From Micromonospora carbonacea (GTDB lineage: Bacteria; Actinomycetota; Actinomycetes; Mycobacteriales; Micromonosporaceae), in NCBI RefSeq assembly GCF_014205165.1, contig NZ_JACHMZ010000001.1:372001-436000 (forward strand): a stretch of DNA of 64,000 nt, written 5' to 3'. Position 1 is the stretch's first letter, and every line of letters begins with the position of its first letter. Below, in pieces: positions 42,253-50,611 of this stretch. The notes below the pieces were generated by a model, which was not told the origin of the DNA, did no database searches, and saw only the letters and a program-made list of their open reading frames with translations. Made by a program: the position numbers and the translations under genes.

Positions 42253-44403
42253 GTGGATCAGCAGGGGCGGGTGCGGGAGCGGGCCGAGGCGGTGCTGCGC
42301 CGGTTGGCCGGCGAGCACGCCCGGCTGCGGGAGGACCAGTGGCGGGCCATCGAGGCGCTGGTGGTGGACCGGCGTCGGGTGCTCTGCGTGCAGCGCACCG
42401 GGTGGGGCAAGTCGGCCGTCTACTTCGTGGCCACCGCCCTGCTGCGCGACCGCGACGCCGAGACGACGCCCGTCGGTGCAGGAGCCGCCGTCGTCGGGCC
42501 GACGGTGATCGTGTCGCCGCTGCTGGCGCTCATGCGCAACCAGGTGGAGGCCGCCGCCCGCGCCGGCATCCGGGCCCGCACCATCAACTCGGCCAACCTC
42601 GACGAGTGGGACGCGGTCACCGCCGAGATCCACGACGGCGCGGTGGACGTGCTGCTGATCAGCCCCGAGCGGCTCAACAACCCCGACTTCCGGGACGCGG
42701 TGCTGCCTCAGCTGGCCGCGACCACCGGGCTGCTCGTCGTCGACGAGGCGCACTGCGTCTCCGACTGGGGGCACGACTTCCGCCCCGACTACCGGCGACT
42801 GCGCACGTTCCTGGCGAACCTGCCGGAGCGTACGCCGGTGCTCGCCACCACGGCCACCGCGAACGCCCGCGTCACCGCCGACGTCGCCGAACAGCTCGGC
42901 GACGCGCTGGTGCTGCGCGGCACGCTGGACCGGGAGTCCCTGCGCCTCGGGGTGCTCGACCTGCCCAGCCCCGCGCACCGGCTCGGCTGGCTCGCCGACC
43001 ACCTGGACCAACTGCCCGGCTCCGGGATCGTCTACACGCTGACCGTGGCGGCGGCCGGCGAGACCGCCGAGTTCCTGCGCTCCCGGGGCTACCCGGTCGC
43101 CTCCTACACCGGCCAGGCCGAGGACGCCGACCGGCGGGCCGCCGAGCAGGACCTGCTCGACAACAAGATCAAGGCGCTGGTGGCCACGTCGGCGCTGGGC
43201 ATGGGTTTCGACAAGCCCGACCTCGGCTTCGTGGTGCACCTCGGCGCGCCGCCGTCGCCGATCGCCTACTACCAGCAGGTCGGCCGCGCCGGGCGCGCCG
43301 TCGAGCACGCCGAGGTGCTGCTGCTGCCCGGCGCGGAGGACGCGGCCATCTGGCGCTACTTCGCCTCGCTGGCGTTCCCGCCCGAGGAGCAGGTGCGCGC
43401 CGTGCTGGCCGCCCTGCACACCGACCGGCCGCTGTCCACCCAGGCCCTCGAACCGATCGTCGACCTGCGCCGGGCCCGCCTCGAACTGATGCTCAAGGTG
43501 CTCGACGTGGACGGCGCGGTCCGTCGGGTGCGCGGGGGCTGGCTCGCCACGGGCGAGCCCTGGGTCTACGACGGGGCCCGGCTGCGCCGCGTCGCCGAGG
43601 CGCGCACCGCCGAGCAGCGGGCCATGCGCGCGTACGCGACGACGCCCGGCTGCCGCCTGCGGTACCTACGGGAGTGCCTCGACGACGCCGGGGCCGGCGA
43701 CTGCGGCCGGTGCGACCGGTGCGCGGGCCCGCTGTTCGCCGCCGACGTGTCCTCGCCGGCGCTGGGCGCGGCCCAGGGGTTCCTCGGCCGCCCCGGCGTG
43801 GACGTCCCGCCGAAGAAGCTGTGGCCGACGGGGCTGGACGCGGTGGGCGTACCCCTGAAGGGCCGGATCCCCCCGGCGGAGCAGGCGCTGGCCGGGCGGG
43901 CCGTGGGGCGGCTGTCGGACCTGGGCTGGGGCGGCCGGCTGCGGGAGCTGGTCGGCCCCGGCGCGGCCGACCGGCCGGTCCCCGACGACGTGGTCGGCGC
44001 GGTCGTCGAGGTGCTCAAGGCGTGGGCGCACGGCGACGACCCGTGGCCGCGCCGCCCGGTCGGCGTGGTCGCGGTCGGCTCCCGGCGGCGGCCGGAGCTG
44101 GTCGGCTCGCTCGCGGAGCGGATCGCCGCGGTGGGCCGGCTGCCGCTGCTCGGCGTGGTCGTGCCCACGGGCGCCGCCGGCCCGGACGGCCCGCGCGGCA
44201 ACAGCGCCCAGCGGGTACGCGCGCTGCACGACGCCTTCGCCCTGCCGGACGGGCTGGCCGACACGCTCGCCGGGCTGGACGGGCCGGTGCTGCTCGTCGA
44301 CGACCTGGTCGACACGGGCTGGACGGTGACGATGGTGGCCCGGCTGCTGCGCCGGGCCGGCGCACCCGACGTGCTCCCCCTGGCGCTGGCCGTCGCCGGC
44401 TGA
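42253..44403 (+). CDS. RecQ-like DNA helicase with C-terminal phosphoribosyltransferase-like domain
   Basis: 716 residues from GTG 42253, 38 bp after livM. RecQ core: Walker A CVQRTGWGKS (45-54), motif Ia VIVSPLLALMRNQV, DEAH box VVDEAHCVSDWGHDFRP, motif III ATTATAN, helicase C IVYTLTVA, ALGMGFDKPDLGFVVH, QQVGRAGRA. RecQ-type zinc site: CRLRYLRECLDDAGAGDCGR then CDRC (about 455-480). HRDC is missing. The last ~250 residues end in VLLVDDLVDTGWTVTMVARL (about 678-697), the PRPP loop of type I phosphoribosyltransferases, related to ComF-like proteins. The helicase presumably unwinds DNA in repair; the role of the PRTase part is unknown. Two different activities in one chain. Confidence 0.88.
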   Translation: MDQQGRVRERAEAVLRRLAGEHARLREDQWRAIEALVVDRRRVLCVQRTGWGKSAVYFVATALLRDRDAETTPVGAGAAVVGPTVIVSPLLALMRNQVEAAARAGIRARTINSANLDEWDAVTAEIHDGAVDVLLISPERLNNPDFRDAVLPQLAATTGLLVVDEAHCVSDWGHDFRPDYRRLRTFLANLPERTPVLATTATANARVTADVAEQLGDALVLRGTLDRESLRLGVLDLPSPAHRLGWLADHLDQLPGSGIVYTLTVAAAGETAEFLRSRGYPVASYTGQAEDADRRAAEQDLLDNKIKALVATSALGMGFDKPDLGFVVHLGAPPSPIAYYQQVGRAGRAVEHAEVLLLPGAEDAAIWRYFASLAFPPEEQVRAVLAALHTDRPLSTQALEPIVDLRRARLELMLKVLDVDGAVRRVRGGWLATGEPWVYDGARLRRVAEARTAEQRAMRAYATTPGCRLRYLRECLDDAGAGDCGRCDRCAGPLFAADVSSPALGAAQGFLGRPGVDVPPKKLWPTGLDAVGVPLKGRIPPAEQALAGRAVGRLSDLGWGGRLRELVGPGAADRPVPDDVVGAVVEVLKAWAHGDDPWPRRPVGVVAVGSRRRPELVGSLAERIAAVGRLPLLGVVVPTGAAGPDGPRGNSAQRVRALHDAFALPDGLADTLAGLDGPVLLVDDLVDTGWTVTMVARLLRRAGAPDVLPLALAVAG

Positions 44404-44410
44404 CGGGTGC

Positions 44411-44462
44411 AAGGAAGGGCCCCCTGTTAACGCATTCTGTTGTACAGGGGGCCCCTGCAAAC
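44411..44462 (+). repeat. intergenic repeat, copy 4
   Basis: AAGGAAGGGCCCCC, TGTTAACGCATTCTGTTGTA, then CAGGGGGCCCCTGCAAAC. It starts 8 bp after the RecQ-PRTase stop and may act as its terminator (GGGGCCCC arms). Confidence 0.8.
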
Positions 44463-44552
44463 AAAAGTTCCCGGGGGCGGCGGATTGCGACCAGTGCCAC
44501 GCCGCGCCGTCGCTGACCAGGCCGGGCGGGCCCCGGCGGTACGGTGGGCCGC

Positions 44553-45509
44553 ATGACCGAGCAGCTTCCCGACGGCGGGGAGCCGCAGCAGCCCGGGGCG
44601 CTGGTCGACCGGGGCACGCTGCGGCTCGCGTCGGTCGTCGGCGGGCTGGTGCTCGCGGTCCTGCTCGGGTTCGGCCTCGGTCGGCTCAACCCGCCCCCGG
44701 CGGCCGGCGGCTACGCGTCGACGCCGGCCGGCGCGGACCACACGCACGCGCCCGGCACCGGGGAGCACGACCACGGCGGCACCGCCGACGGGAGCGACCC
44801 GACGGGCGTCGGGGGCCTCGCGGTCAGCTCCGGCGGCTGGACGCTGACCCCGCTGGCGGCCGACCTCGCCGCCGGGCGGGCCGGCGAGTTCCGGTTCCAG
44901 ATCCGGGACGCCGAGGGGCGGCCGGTGACCCGCTTCGCGGTCGTGCACGACAAGCCGATGCACATGATCGTGGTGCGCCGCGACCTCACCGGCTACCAGC
45001 ACCTGCACCCGACGATGGCCCCGGACGGCACCTGGTCGGTCCCGCTGACCCTGCCGCAGCCGGGCGTCTGGCGGGCGTACGCCGACTTCACGCTGGTCAC
45101 CGACGACGGCGGGCAGAGCGCCCGGACGCTGGGCACCGACCTGGCCGTCCCGGGGGAGTACGCTCCCCGGCCGCTGCCGGCGGCGGCCCGTGCCGCGACC
45201 GTGGACGGCTTCGCGGTGAGCTGGTCCGGCGAGCCCGGGATCGGCCTCACCCGGCCGCTGCGGTTCGAGGTGCGCGCCGCCGACGGCACCGCCGCGCCGC
45301 TTGAGCGCTACCTGGGCGCGTACGGGCACCTGGTGGCGTTGCGCGAGGGCGACCTGGGCTACCTGCACGTGCACCCGGAGGCGGGGCCGCCGACGGCGGG
45401 GGTGAGCTTCCAGGTGACCGTGCCGGGGCCGGGCCGTTACCGGCTCTTCCTCGACTTCCAGGTGGCCGGCGTGGTGCGGACGGCCGAGTTCACCCTGGCC
45501 GTGCCCTGA
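44553..45509 (+). CDS. membrane-anchored His/Met-rich secreted protein, possibly metal binding
   Basis: 318 residues. One N-terminal membrane segment (LASVVGGLVLAVLLGFGLG), then a His-rich linker (DHTHAPGTGEHDHGG, about 70-85), then two related beta-rich domains. Each contains a similar motif: VVHDKPMHMIVVRRDLTGYQ with HLHP (about 132-155) and YGHLVALREGDLGYLHVHP (about 260-278). The M-H/H-x-H spacing suggests copper or another soft metal; the overall pattern resembles YtkA/CopC-like extracytoplasmic proteins. No enzyme motif. No metal transporter lies next to it, so the assignment is tentative. Confidence 0.75.
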   Translation: MTEQLPDGGEPQQPGALVDRGTLRLASVVGGLVLAVLLGFGLGRLNPPPAAGGYASTPAGADHTHAPGTGEHDHGGTADGSDPTGVGGLAVSSGGWTLTPLAADLAAGRAGEFRFQIRDAEGRPVTRFAVVHDKPMHMIVVRRDLTGYQHLHPTMAPDGTWSVPLTLPQPGVWRAYADFTLVTDDGGQSARTLGTDLAVPGEYAPRPLPAAARAATVDGFAVSWSGEPGIGLTRPLRFEVRAADGTAAPLERYLGAYGHLVALREGDLGYLHVHPEAGPPTAGVSFQVTVPGPGRYRLFLDFQVAGVVRTAEFTLAVP

Positions 45510-45526
45510 CCTACAGGGCTGAGTGG

Positions 45527-45614
45527 CCCGCCACGGTCGGAGGACCCGCCACGGTCGGAGGACCCGCCACGGTCGGAGGACCCGCCACGGTCGGAGGACC
45601 CGCCACGGTCGGGG
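45527..45614 (+). repeat. 18-bp tandem repeat, five units
   Basis: CCCGCCACGGTCGGAGGA repeated at 45527, 45545, 45563, 45581 and 45599 (last unit incomplete), directly followed by two copies of GCGGTTCAGCCGGCGCG-like sequence up to 45670. It lies between convergent genes and is not coding in a supported frame. Confidence 0.9.
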
Positions 45615-45657
45615 CGGTTCAGCCGGCGCGAAGGCCGGGCGGCTCAGCCGGGGCGGT

Positions 45658-46074
45658 TCAGCCGGCGCGGCGGACCGGGCGGCGGGCCAGGTAGCGGAGC
45701 AGGTCGCGGATGTGGTGCTTCTCCTCGGCCGGCACGGCCGGGTCGGCCAGCCGCTGGAGGATGACCCGGACGTCGGCCTCGACCGGCCCCTCGTCGCCGC
45801 GTCGCCGGGGGACGGGCCCCGAGTCGGGCAGCCCGAGGGCCCGGAAGGCCGCCGTCACGGGCAGGTCGAGCGCGGCGCAGAAGCCGCGCACCTTCGCCAG
45901 CTCGGGGTAGTCCTGCCAGTCGCCGGCGAGCCAGCGGAAGACGGTGGACCGGCCCACCCCGGTGTGCGACGCCAGGTCGCTGACGGTCCAGCCCCGTTCC
46001 TCGCGGGCGTCGTCGATGGCGCGTCGCACGAAACGCGCGAACGCCATCTGCGGCGAAACCTCTGGCGAAGCCAT
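45658..46074 (-). CDS. XRE-family helix-turn-helix transcriptional regulator
   Basis: 138 residues from ATG 46074; ATG 46046 (MAFARFVRRAID) is a plausible alternative with GAGG at 9 nt. HTH: WTVSDLASHTGVGRSTVFRW, then LAGDWQDYPELAKVRGFCAA, the XRE_3 type. The C-terminal part is helical and charged (EADVRVILQRLADPAVPAEE ... LLRYLARRPVRR). Target genes unknown; a palindromic array about 170 bp upstream could be an autoregulatory site or belong to another regulator. Confidence 0.85.
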   Translation of the reverse strand: MASPEVSPQMAFARFVRRAIDDAREERGWTVSDLASHTGVGRSTVFRWLAGDWQDYPELAKVRGFCAALDLPVTAAFRALGLPDSGPVPRRRGDEGPVEADVRVILQRLADPAVPAEEKHHIRDLLRYLARRPVRRAG

Positions 46075-46221
46075 TCCTGCGCGGTCTTCCTTCGGGCCGG
46101 AGCAAGGGGCGGTGCCCCCTGAGGGTAGTCCCACAGATGGCGGAAGCAAGCGTTTGCTCGCCCCCTTCGTCCCGATCGGTGCCTTCCCGGGGCGGCTACC
46201 TGCGAATATCCCTCATGTTCT

Positions 46222-46252
46222 TTCCCGCCGAATGGGAACGTTCCCACGGGAA
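46222..46252. promoter_or_regulatory. array of TTCCC/GGGAA half-sites with perfect TGGGAACGTTCCCA palindrome
   Basis: Perfect 14-bp palindrome at 46233-46246, flanked by a further TTCCC (46222-46226) and GGGAA (46248-46252), giving four alternating half-sites in 31 bp. The core looks like a LacI-family (central CG) operator. It lies in the 274-bp divergent gap between the XRE gene and the small membrane protein gene. Confidence 0.55.
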
Positions 46253-46348
46253 GCGTATCGGTCCCTGCGGCTGATTGCCGTACGTCAACTAAGCTCGATG
46301 CTCATCCGCCCACCGCCCGTGGCCGTGGGTGAACCGATGAGGAGCAGC

Positions 46349-46810
46349 ATGAGCGAGCCGAGCCGTCCGGTGCCGCACCGTCCGGGTGCGGTGAGTCTCT
46401 TCTTCGTCGCCAAGGCCGGCGTGTTCGCCGCCGGCTTCTGGTGCTGGCTGCTCGTCCTGGTGTCGCACGCCGAGCGGGTGACCGGGGCGCACGTCCTGGC
46501 CGCCACGGGCGCGGTCACCACGACACTGGTCGGCGTGGTGCTCGGCGTGCGCCTGGCCCTGCAACGCAACGCGGCGGTGCGGCACGCCGAGCTCAAGCGG
46601 CTGCTGGTCGACATCTCCTGGAACGCCTTCGCCGCCGCCGGCAACGCGGAGACCCCGGCGAAGGTGGTGCCGTTCCCGACCCTGGCACCGGACGTCGAGC
46701 GGCCGGGCGGCCGGGGACGCGGCGACCGGTTCTCGGCCTTCGACCGCAGCGCCGGCAACGAGCGGGCCCAGGGGCGGGACCGGGGCGGCAGCGGCGACCG
46801 CCGCCGCTGA
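46349..46810 (+). CDS. small membrane protein of unknown function
   Basis: 153 residues from ATG 46349, with GAGGAG 5 nt upstream. Two adjacent membrane segments (LFFVAKAGVFAAGFWCWLLVLV and GAHVLAATGAVTTTLVGVVLGV region, about 20-75), then a cytoplasmic tail that is charged and ends in Arg/Gly/Asp-rich sequence. No recognised family. Confidence 0.7.
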   Translation: MSEPSRPVPHRPGAVSLFFVAKAGVFAAGFWCWLLVLVSHAERVTGAHVLAATGAVTTTLVGVVLGVRLALQRNAAVRHAELKRLLVDISWNAFAAAGNAETPAKVVPFPTLAPDVERPGGRGRGDRFSAFDRSAGNERAQGRDRGGSGDRRR

Positions 46811-46954
46811 GCGGACCGGCGCGAGCCGGGCCCCTGGCCCGACCCGGCGCGGCCCGGCGATACAGCGAGGGCCAGCCCGGCGGGACAGCAGAGCCGGCCC
46901 GGTGCCACAGCCAGGGCGGCCCGGCGCACAGACGCAGCCGGGGGCCGGGCCGGG

Positions 46955-48109
46955 TCAGCCGGTCGGCGGCGTGGCGAGCAGCGCCTCCAGGCGCGGGGTC
47001 ACCTGCCACTGGTCGACCAGCGCCCGGTACTCGGCGCGCTGCTCGGCCGTCGGCGGCCCGCCCGCCCGCCGCGCCCGGATCAGCAGGTTGCGGGGCGTGT
47101 GCCGGGAGTCGACGAACTCGACCACCTCGGTCCGGTACCCGTGCAGCCGCAGCAGCGCGGCCCGCAGCGAGTCGGTCAGCACGTCCGCGAAGCGCTCGCG
47201 CAGGATGCCCTGCCGGGTCAGCAGGTCGTACGGGGCCGGGGCCGGACGGGCCCGTAGCTGGGCGGCGAGGTCGTGGTGGCAGCACGGCGCGGCGAGCACC
47301 CAGCGGGCGTCCCAACGCACCGCCCGGGCCAGCGCCTCGTCGGTGGCGGTGTCGCAGGCGTGCAGGGCCAGCACCAGGTCGGGAGCGGGGTCGACCACCG
47401 CGTCGGCGATCGTGCCGGCCACGAAGGTCACCCGGTCGACCCAGCCGAGCCGCCCGGCCAGCTCGGTGTTGCGTTGCCGCTGGTCCTCCCGCACGTCGAC
47501 GCCGACCAGCCGCACGTCCAGCCCCCGCTGGTCGAGATACCGGTACGCGGCGAAGGTCAGGTACGCGTTGCCGCAGCCCAGGTCGACCACCCGCAGCGGC
47601 CCGGTGAGGTCGTCCGGCAGCGTGGCGGCCAGCGCCCGCAGGAACGCGTCCACCTGTCGGCGCTTGGCCGCCGATCCGCCGATCTCGGCGAAGATCGGGT
47701 CGCCCGGGTCGAGCAGCCACTCCTTGGCCCGGTCGTGCCCGACCGGCTCGGCGGCGGGCCGGTCGGCGGCGGCCCGGTGCACCTGCGCCTCGCCGGACTT
47801 GGTCACCCGGAGCTGGAGCGTCACGTCGGTCGTCTCCACGTGCCAGTTGCCGAACGGCTCGGCCAGCAGGGCGTCCACGGCCGCGCCGGCCTCCGCGCCG
47901 GGCGCGAGGTTGCGGGTGTACGGGCGGGCCCCGTCGGAGGTGGCGATCTGCAACCTCGGGCCCGCCTTGAGGGCGACGGGGCGCAGCTCGGCGCGGACCA
48001 CCGAGGGGCGGTGCCCCTTGCGGCGGCCGGCGGCGACGGCCCGGGTCAGCGCGGGGTCGAGCAACAGGGCCCGGACCTCGGTCAGGGCGGCGTCCAGGGG
48101 TTCGGGCAT
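46955..48109 (-). CDS. class I SAM-dependent methyltransferase (Methyltransf_32 / METTL25-like)
   Basis: 384 residues from ATG 48109. N-terminal domain of ~170 residues (LLLDPALTRAVAAGRRKGHR ...) precedes the catalytic domain: motif I VVDLGCGNAYLTFAAYRYL, motif II LVGVDVREDQRQRNTEL, LALHACDTATDEALARAV and APCCHHDLAAQL. The D-x-G-C-G-x-x-x-L and PCCHH signatures are those of the Methyltransf_32 family (METTL25/RRNAD1-like), for which an RNA or protein substrate is suspected. The gene lies 160 bp from the DEAD-box helicase on the same strand, compatible with an RNA role. Confidence 0.85.
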   Translation of the reverse strand: MPEPLDAALTEVRALLLDPALTRAVAAGRRKGHRPSVVRAELRPVALKAGPRLQIATSDGARPYTRNLAPGAEAGAAVDALLAEPFGNWHVETTDVTLQLRVTKSGEAQVHRAAADRPAAEPVGHDRAKEWLLDPGDPIFAEIGGSAAKRRQVDAFLRALAATLPDDLTGPLRVVDLGCGNAYLTFAAYRYLDQRGLDVRLVGVDVREDQRQRNTELAGRLGWVDRVTFVAGTIADAVVDPAPDLVLALHACDTATDEALARAVRWDARWVLAAPCCHHDLAAQLRARPAPAPYDLLTRQGILRERFADVLTDSLRAALLRLHGYRTEVVEFVDSRHTPRNLLIRARRAGGPPTAEQRAEYRALVDQWQVTPRLEALLATPPTG

Positions 48110-48214
48110 CTCTCCATCTTCCTCGCCGGGATCGTCTCGGGCGCGGCGGGCGGTGCTCTCGGCGGGACGTGGGGTGTGCCGAGCCGCCCCGCCCGGTCGG
48201 CCTGCTCCGGAATG

Positions 48215-48254
48215 CGACATCCCCCGCTCCGGCGGGGCCGGGCGGGGGATGTCG
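48215..48254 (-). terminator. stem-loop terminator of the DEAD-box helicase gene
   Basis: CGACATCCCCCGC (48215-48227) and GCGGGGGATGTCG (48242-48254) pair perfectly over 13 bp. It lies 15 bp past the stop of the minus-strand helicase gene. Confidence 0.78.
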
Positions 48255-48269
48255 ACGGTCGCGCGTGGG

Positions 48270-49934
48270 TCAGTCGGCGGTCGCCTCGGCGGGCGTACCC
48301 GGGCCGGAACCGCCACCCCGGCGGCGTCGGCGGCGGCGCTTGGCCGGGTCGCCGTCGGCCCCCGCCGCAGCGGCGGCGGGCTCGGCGCCGGACGGCTCGG
48401 CGGCGACCACCGCGGTCGGCTCGCCGGCCACGACCTCGCCGGCCCGGCGGCGACGCCGGCGGCGCGGGGTGCGGGCCTCGCCCTCGGCGGCCTGCTCGGC
48501 CGGGCCATCGGCGGCGTCGCCGTCGGGCCGGCCCCGGCGGCGCTCGCCGCGCCCACGGGACTCGCCCCGCTCGCCGCGCCGGGGGCTCCGGCCGCCGGAC
48601 TCGCCGCGCCGGGACCGGCCGCCGAGGTCCTCCTCGACCTCCGCGGACAGCCCGGCCCGGGTCCGCTCCGCCGTCGGCAGGGTGCCGGTGACGTCGCGGG
48701 AGATGGCCAGGTCGGTGTAGAGGTGCGGCGACGTGTGGTACGTCTCCGGCGGCTCCGGCATCTCCAGCCCGAGCGTCTTGTCGATGATCCGCCAGCGGGG
48801 CATGTCGTCCCAGTCGACGAAGGTCACCGCGACGCCCGTGGCGCCGGCCCGGCCGGTGCGGCCGATCCGGTGGGTGTAGGTGTCCTGGTCCTCGGGGCAG
48901 TCGTAGTTGATGACGTGCGTGACGCCGCTGACGTCCAGGCCCCGGGCGGCCACGTCGGTGGCGACCAGGATGTCGATCTTGCCGGCCCGGAACGCGCGCA
49001 ACGCCCGCTCCCGGGCGCCCTGGCCCAGGTCGCCGTGTACGGCGGCCACGGCGAAGCCGCGGAAGTCGAGATCCTCGGCGACCCGGTCGGCGGCCCGCTT
49101 GGTGCGGGTGAAGATCATGGTGAGGCCGCGCCCCTCCGCCTGGAGGATGCGGGCCACGATCTCGATCTTGTTCATCGAGTGGGTGCGGTAGACCAGCTGC
49201 TCGGTCTGCGGCGACGGCCCGGTCTCGGCGGTGTGCCCGGCGTGGATCGTCATCGGCTGGCGCAGGAAGCGCCGGGACAGGGTGACGATCGGGTCCGGCA
49301 TGGTGGCCGAGAAGAGCATCGTCTGCCGGTCCTCCGGCAGCATCGCGAGGATCTTCTCGACGTCGTCGAGGAAGCCCAGGTCGAGCATCCGGTCGGCCTC
49401 GTCGAGCACCAGCGCGCGCACCCGGTCGAGGCGCAGGTGCTTCTGCTTCTGCAGGTCCATCAGCCGGCCCGGCGTGCCGACCAGGATCTCGACGCCCTTG
49501 CGCAGCGCGTCGATCTGCGGCTCGTACGCCACGCCGCCGTAGATCGGCAGCACCCGGACGCCCCGGGTGCGCCCGGCGGCGGCCAGGTCCTTGGCGACCT
49601 GGATGCCCAGCTCGCGGGTGGGGACGACGACGAGGGCCTGCGGCACGCCGTCGCCGCCCTCGGCCGGGGCGAAGACGCGCTCCAGCAGCGGCACGCCGAA
49701 GCCGAGGGTCTTGCCGGTGCCGGTCGGTGCCTGGCCGATCATGTCGACGCCGCGCAGCGCGATCGGGATCGCGTACTCCTGGATGGCGAAGGCGCGGGTG
49801 ATGCCGGCTGCGGCCAGCGCCTCGACGGTCTCCGGTCGGGCGCCGAGCTCGGCGAAGGTGGGTGCCTCCGGGCGGACCGGGGCGGTCGGTGCCAGCTCCT
49901 GGCCGGCTGTGGGATCGAAGATCTGATCGCTCAT
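48270..49934 (-). CDS. rhlE: DEAD-box RNA helicase (RhlE-like)
   Basis: 554-residue ATP-dependent RNA helicase. Q motif TFAELGARPETVEALAAAGI, AIQEYAIPIAL, Walker A GQAPTGTGKTLGF, PTRELGIQ, VGTPGRLMDL, DEAD box ALVLDEADRMLDLGF, SAT in LFSATMP, then RecA2: MIFTRTKRAADRVA, VATDVAARGLDVSGVTHVIN, HRIGRTGRAG. The C-terminal ~160 residues are Arg/Gly/Glu-rich with RRGE-type repeats and end in two Arg-rich clusters, typical of RNA-binding tails. Same neighbourhood as rhlE (Rv3211) of M. tuberculosis. A long leader (about 175-250 nt) and a CRP-type site lie upstream. Confidence 0.93.
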   Translation of the reverse strand: MSDQIFDPTAGQELAPTAPVRPEAPTFAELGARPETVEALAAAGITRAFAIQEYAIPIALRGVDMIGQAPTGTGKTLGFGVPLLERVFAPAEGGDGVPQALVVVPTRELGIQVAKDLAAAGRTRGVRVLPIYGGVAYEPQIDALRKGVEILVGTPGRLMDLQKQKHLRLDRVRALVLDEADRMLDLGFLDDVEKILAMLPEDRQTMLFSATMPDPIVTLSRRFLRQPMTIHAGHTAETGPSPQTEQLVYRTHSMNKIEIVARILQAEGRGLTMIFTRTKRAADRVAEDLDFRGFAVAAVHGDLGQGARERALRAFRAGKIDILVATDVAARGLDVSGVTHVINYDCPEDQDTYTHRIGRTGRAGATGVAVTFVDWDDMPRWRIIDKTLGLEMPEPPETYHTSPHLYTDLAISRDVTGTLPTAERTRAGLSAEVEEDLGGRSRRGESGGRSPRRGERGESRGRGERRRGRPDGDAADGPAEQAAEGEARTPRRRRRRRAGEVVAGEPTAVVAAEPSGAEPAAAAAGADGDPAKRRRRRRRGGGSGPGTPAEATAD

Positions 49935-50115
49935 ATGGATTTGGGGGTGCCCTCTCGTGGTGCGCCCCTCAGGTCCTCAGGGCGCGGACGGTAGTGCGCG
50001 GGCCACACGGTCGGGGGCGAGATCGCCGAGCCGGACCGGGCCGCACGCGCGCCGTGGTGCAGGGCTTCGGGTCGGATCGACCCTTCGCCGGATCAGCGCC
50101 CACGGCAACTGCCCC

Positions 50116-50121
50116 ATACTA
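50116..50121 (-). promoter_or_regulatory. possible -10 element of the helicase promoter
   Basis: TAGTAT on the minus strand, in otherwise GC-rich sequence. It would give a leader of about 175 nt. No good -35 is visible at 16-18 nt, as expected for an activator-dependent promoter. Confidence 0.35.
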
Positions 50122-50182
50122 CCTGAGCCGCCCCGGTGTCGTCCCTGTTCAGGGCAGGGTATCCACAGTTGGGGTCGGTGAT

Positions 50183-50198
50183 TGTGACTTGGGTCACA
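50183..50198. promoter_or_regulatory. perfect CRP-type binding site
   Basis: TGTGACTTGGGTCACA is exactly TGTGA-N6-TCACA, the CRP/GlxR consensus. It lies in the 384-bp gap upstream of the DEAD-box helicase gene and about 81 bp upstream of the start inferred from the TAGTAT element, a spacing used by class I CRP activation. Confidence 0.6.
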
Positions 50199-50318
50199 TG
50201 AATGCCACCCGATTGCGCCCCGTTGCGCCGCGTTCGGGACGGGGTGGGCGGGCCCGGCCGGCCGACCTGCGCGGTCGGGCCGGCCAGCGCCGCTGGCCGC
50301 CGGTCTCCCGCAGGGAGC

Positions 50319-50546
50319 TCAGCGGACGGTGAAACCGACCGCCCGGGGCGACGCCTCGGCGATCTCGACGTAGGCGACCTTGTTGACCGGCACGATGACC
50401 CGCCGGCCCTTCTCGTCGGTCAGGGAGAGCGTCCCCTCGTCCTTCGCGAAGGCGTCGGTCACGATCTGCTCGATCTCGGCCGGCGACTGCGCGCTCTCCA
50501 GAACCAGCTCGCGCGGCGCGTACTGCACGCCGATCTTGACCTCCAC
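50319..50546 (-). CDS. DUF3107 family protein
   Basis: 75 residues: VKIGVQYAPRELVLESAQSP then FAKDEGTLSLTDEKGRRVIV, a small beta protein conserved across actinobacteria (Rv3208A/TB9.4 in M. tuberculosis). It is predicted as ATP-binding in some databases, without experimental support known to me. It lies between the helicase and the FasR-like regulator, the same order as in mycobacteria. GGAGG precedes the start. Confidence 0.92.
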   Translation of the reverse strand: MEVKIGVQYAPRELVLESAQSPAEIEQIVTDAFAKDEGTLSLTDEKGRRVIVPVNKVAYVEIAEASPRAVGFTVR

Positions 50547-50611
50547 GGTGCCTCCTCAACTGGGGCGAAAAAGCCGCCGTGGGAAGGCTATCCGATCTCA
50601 CGGCCGGATGT

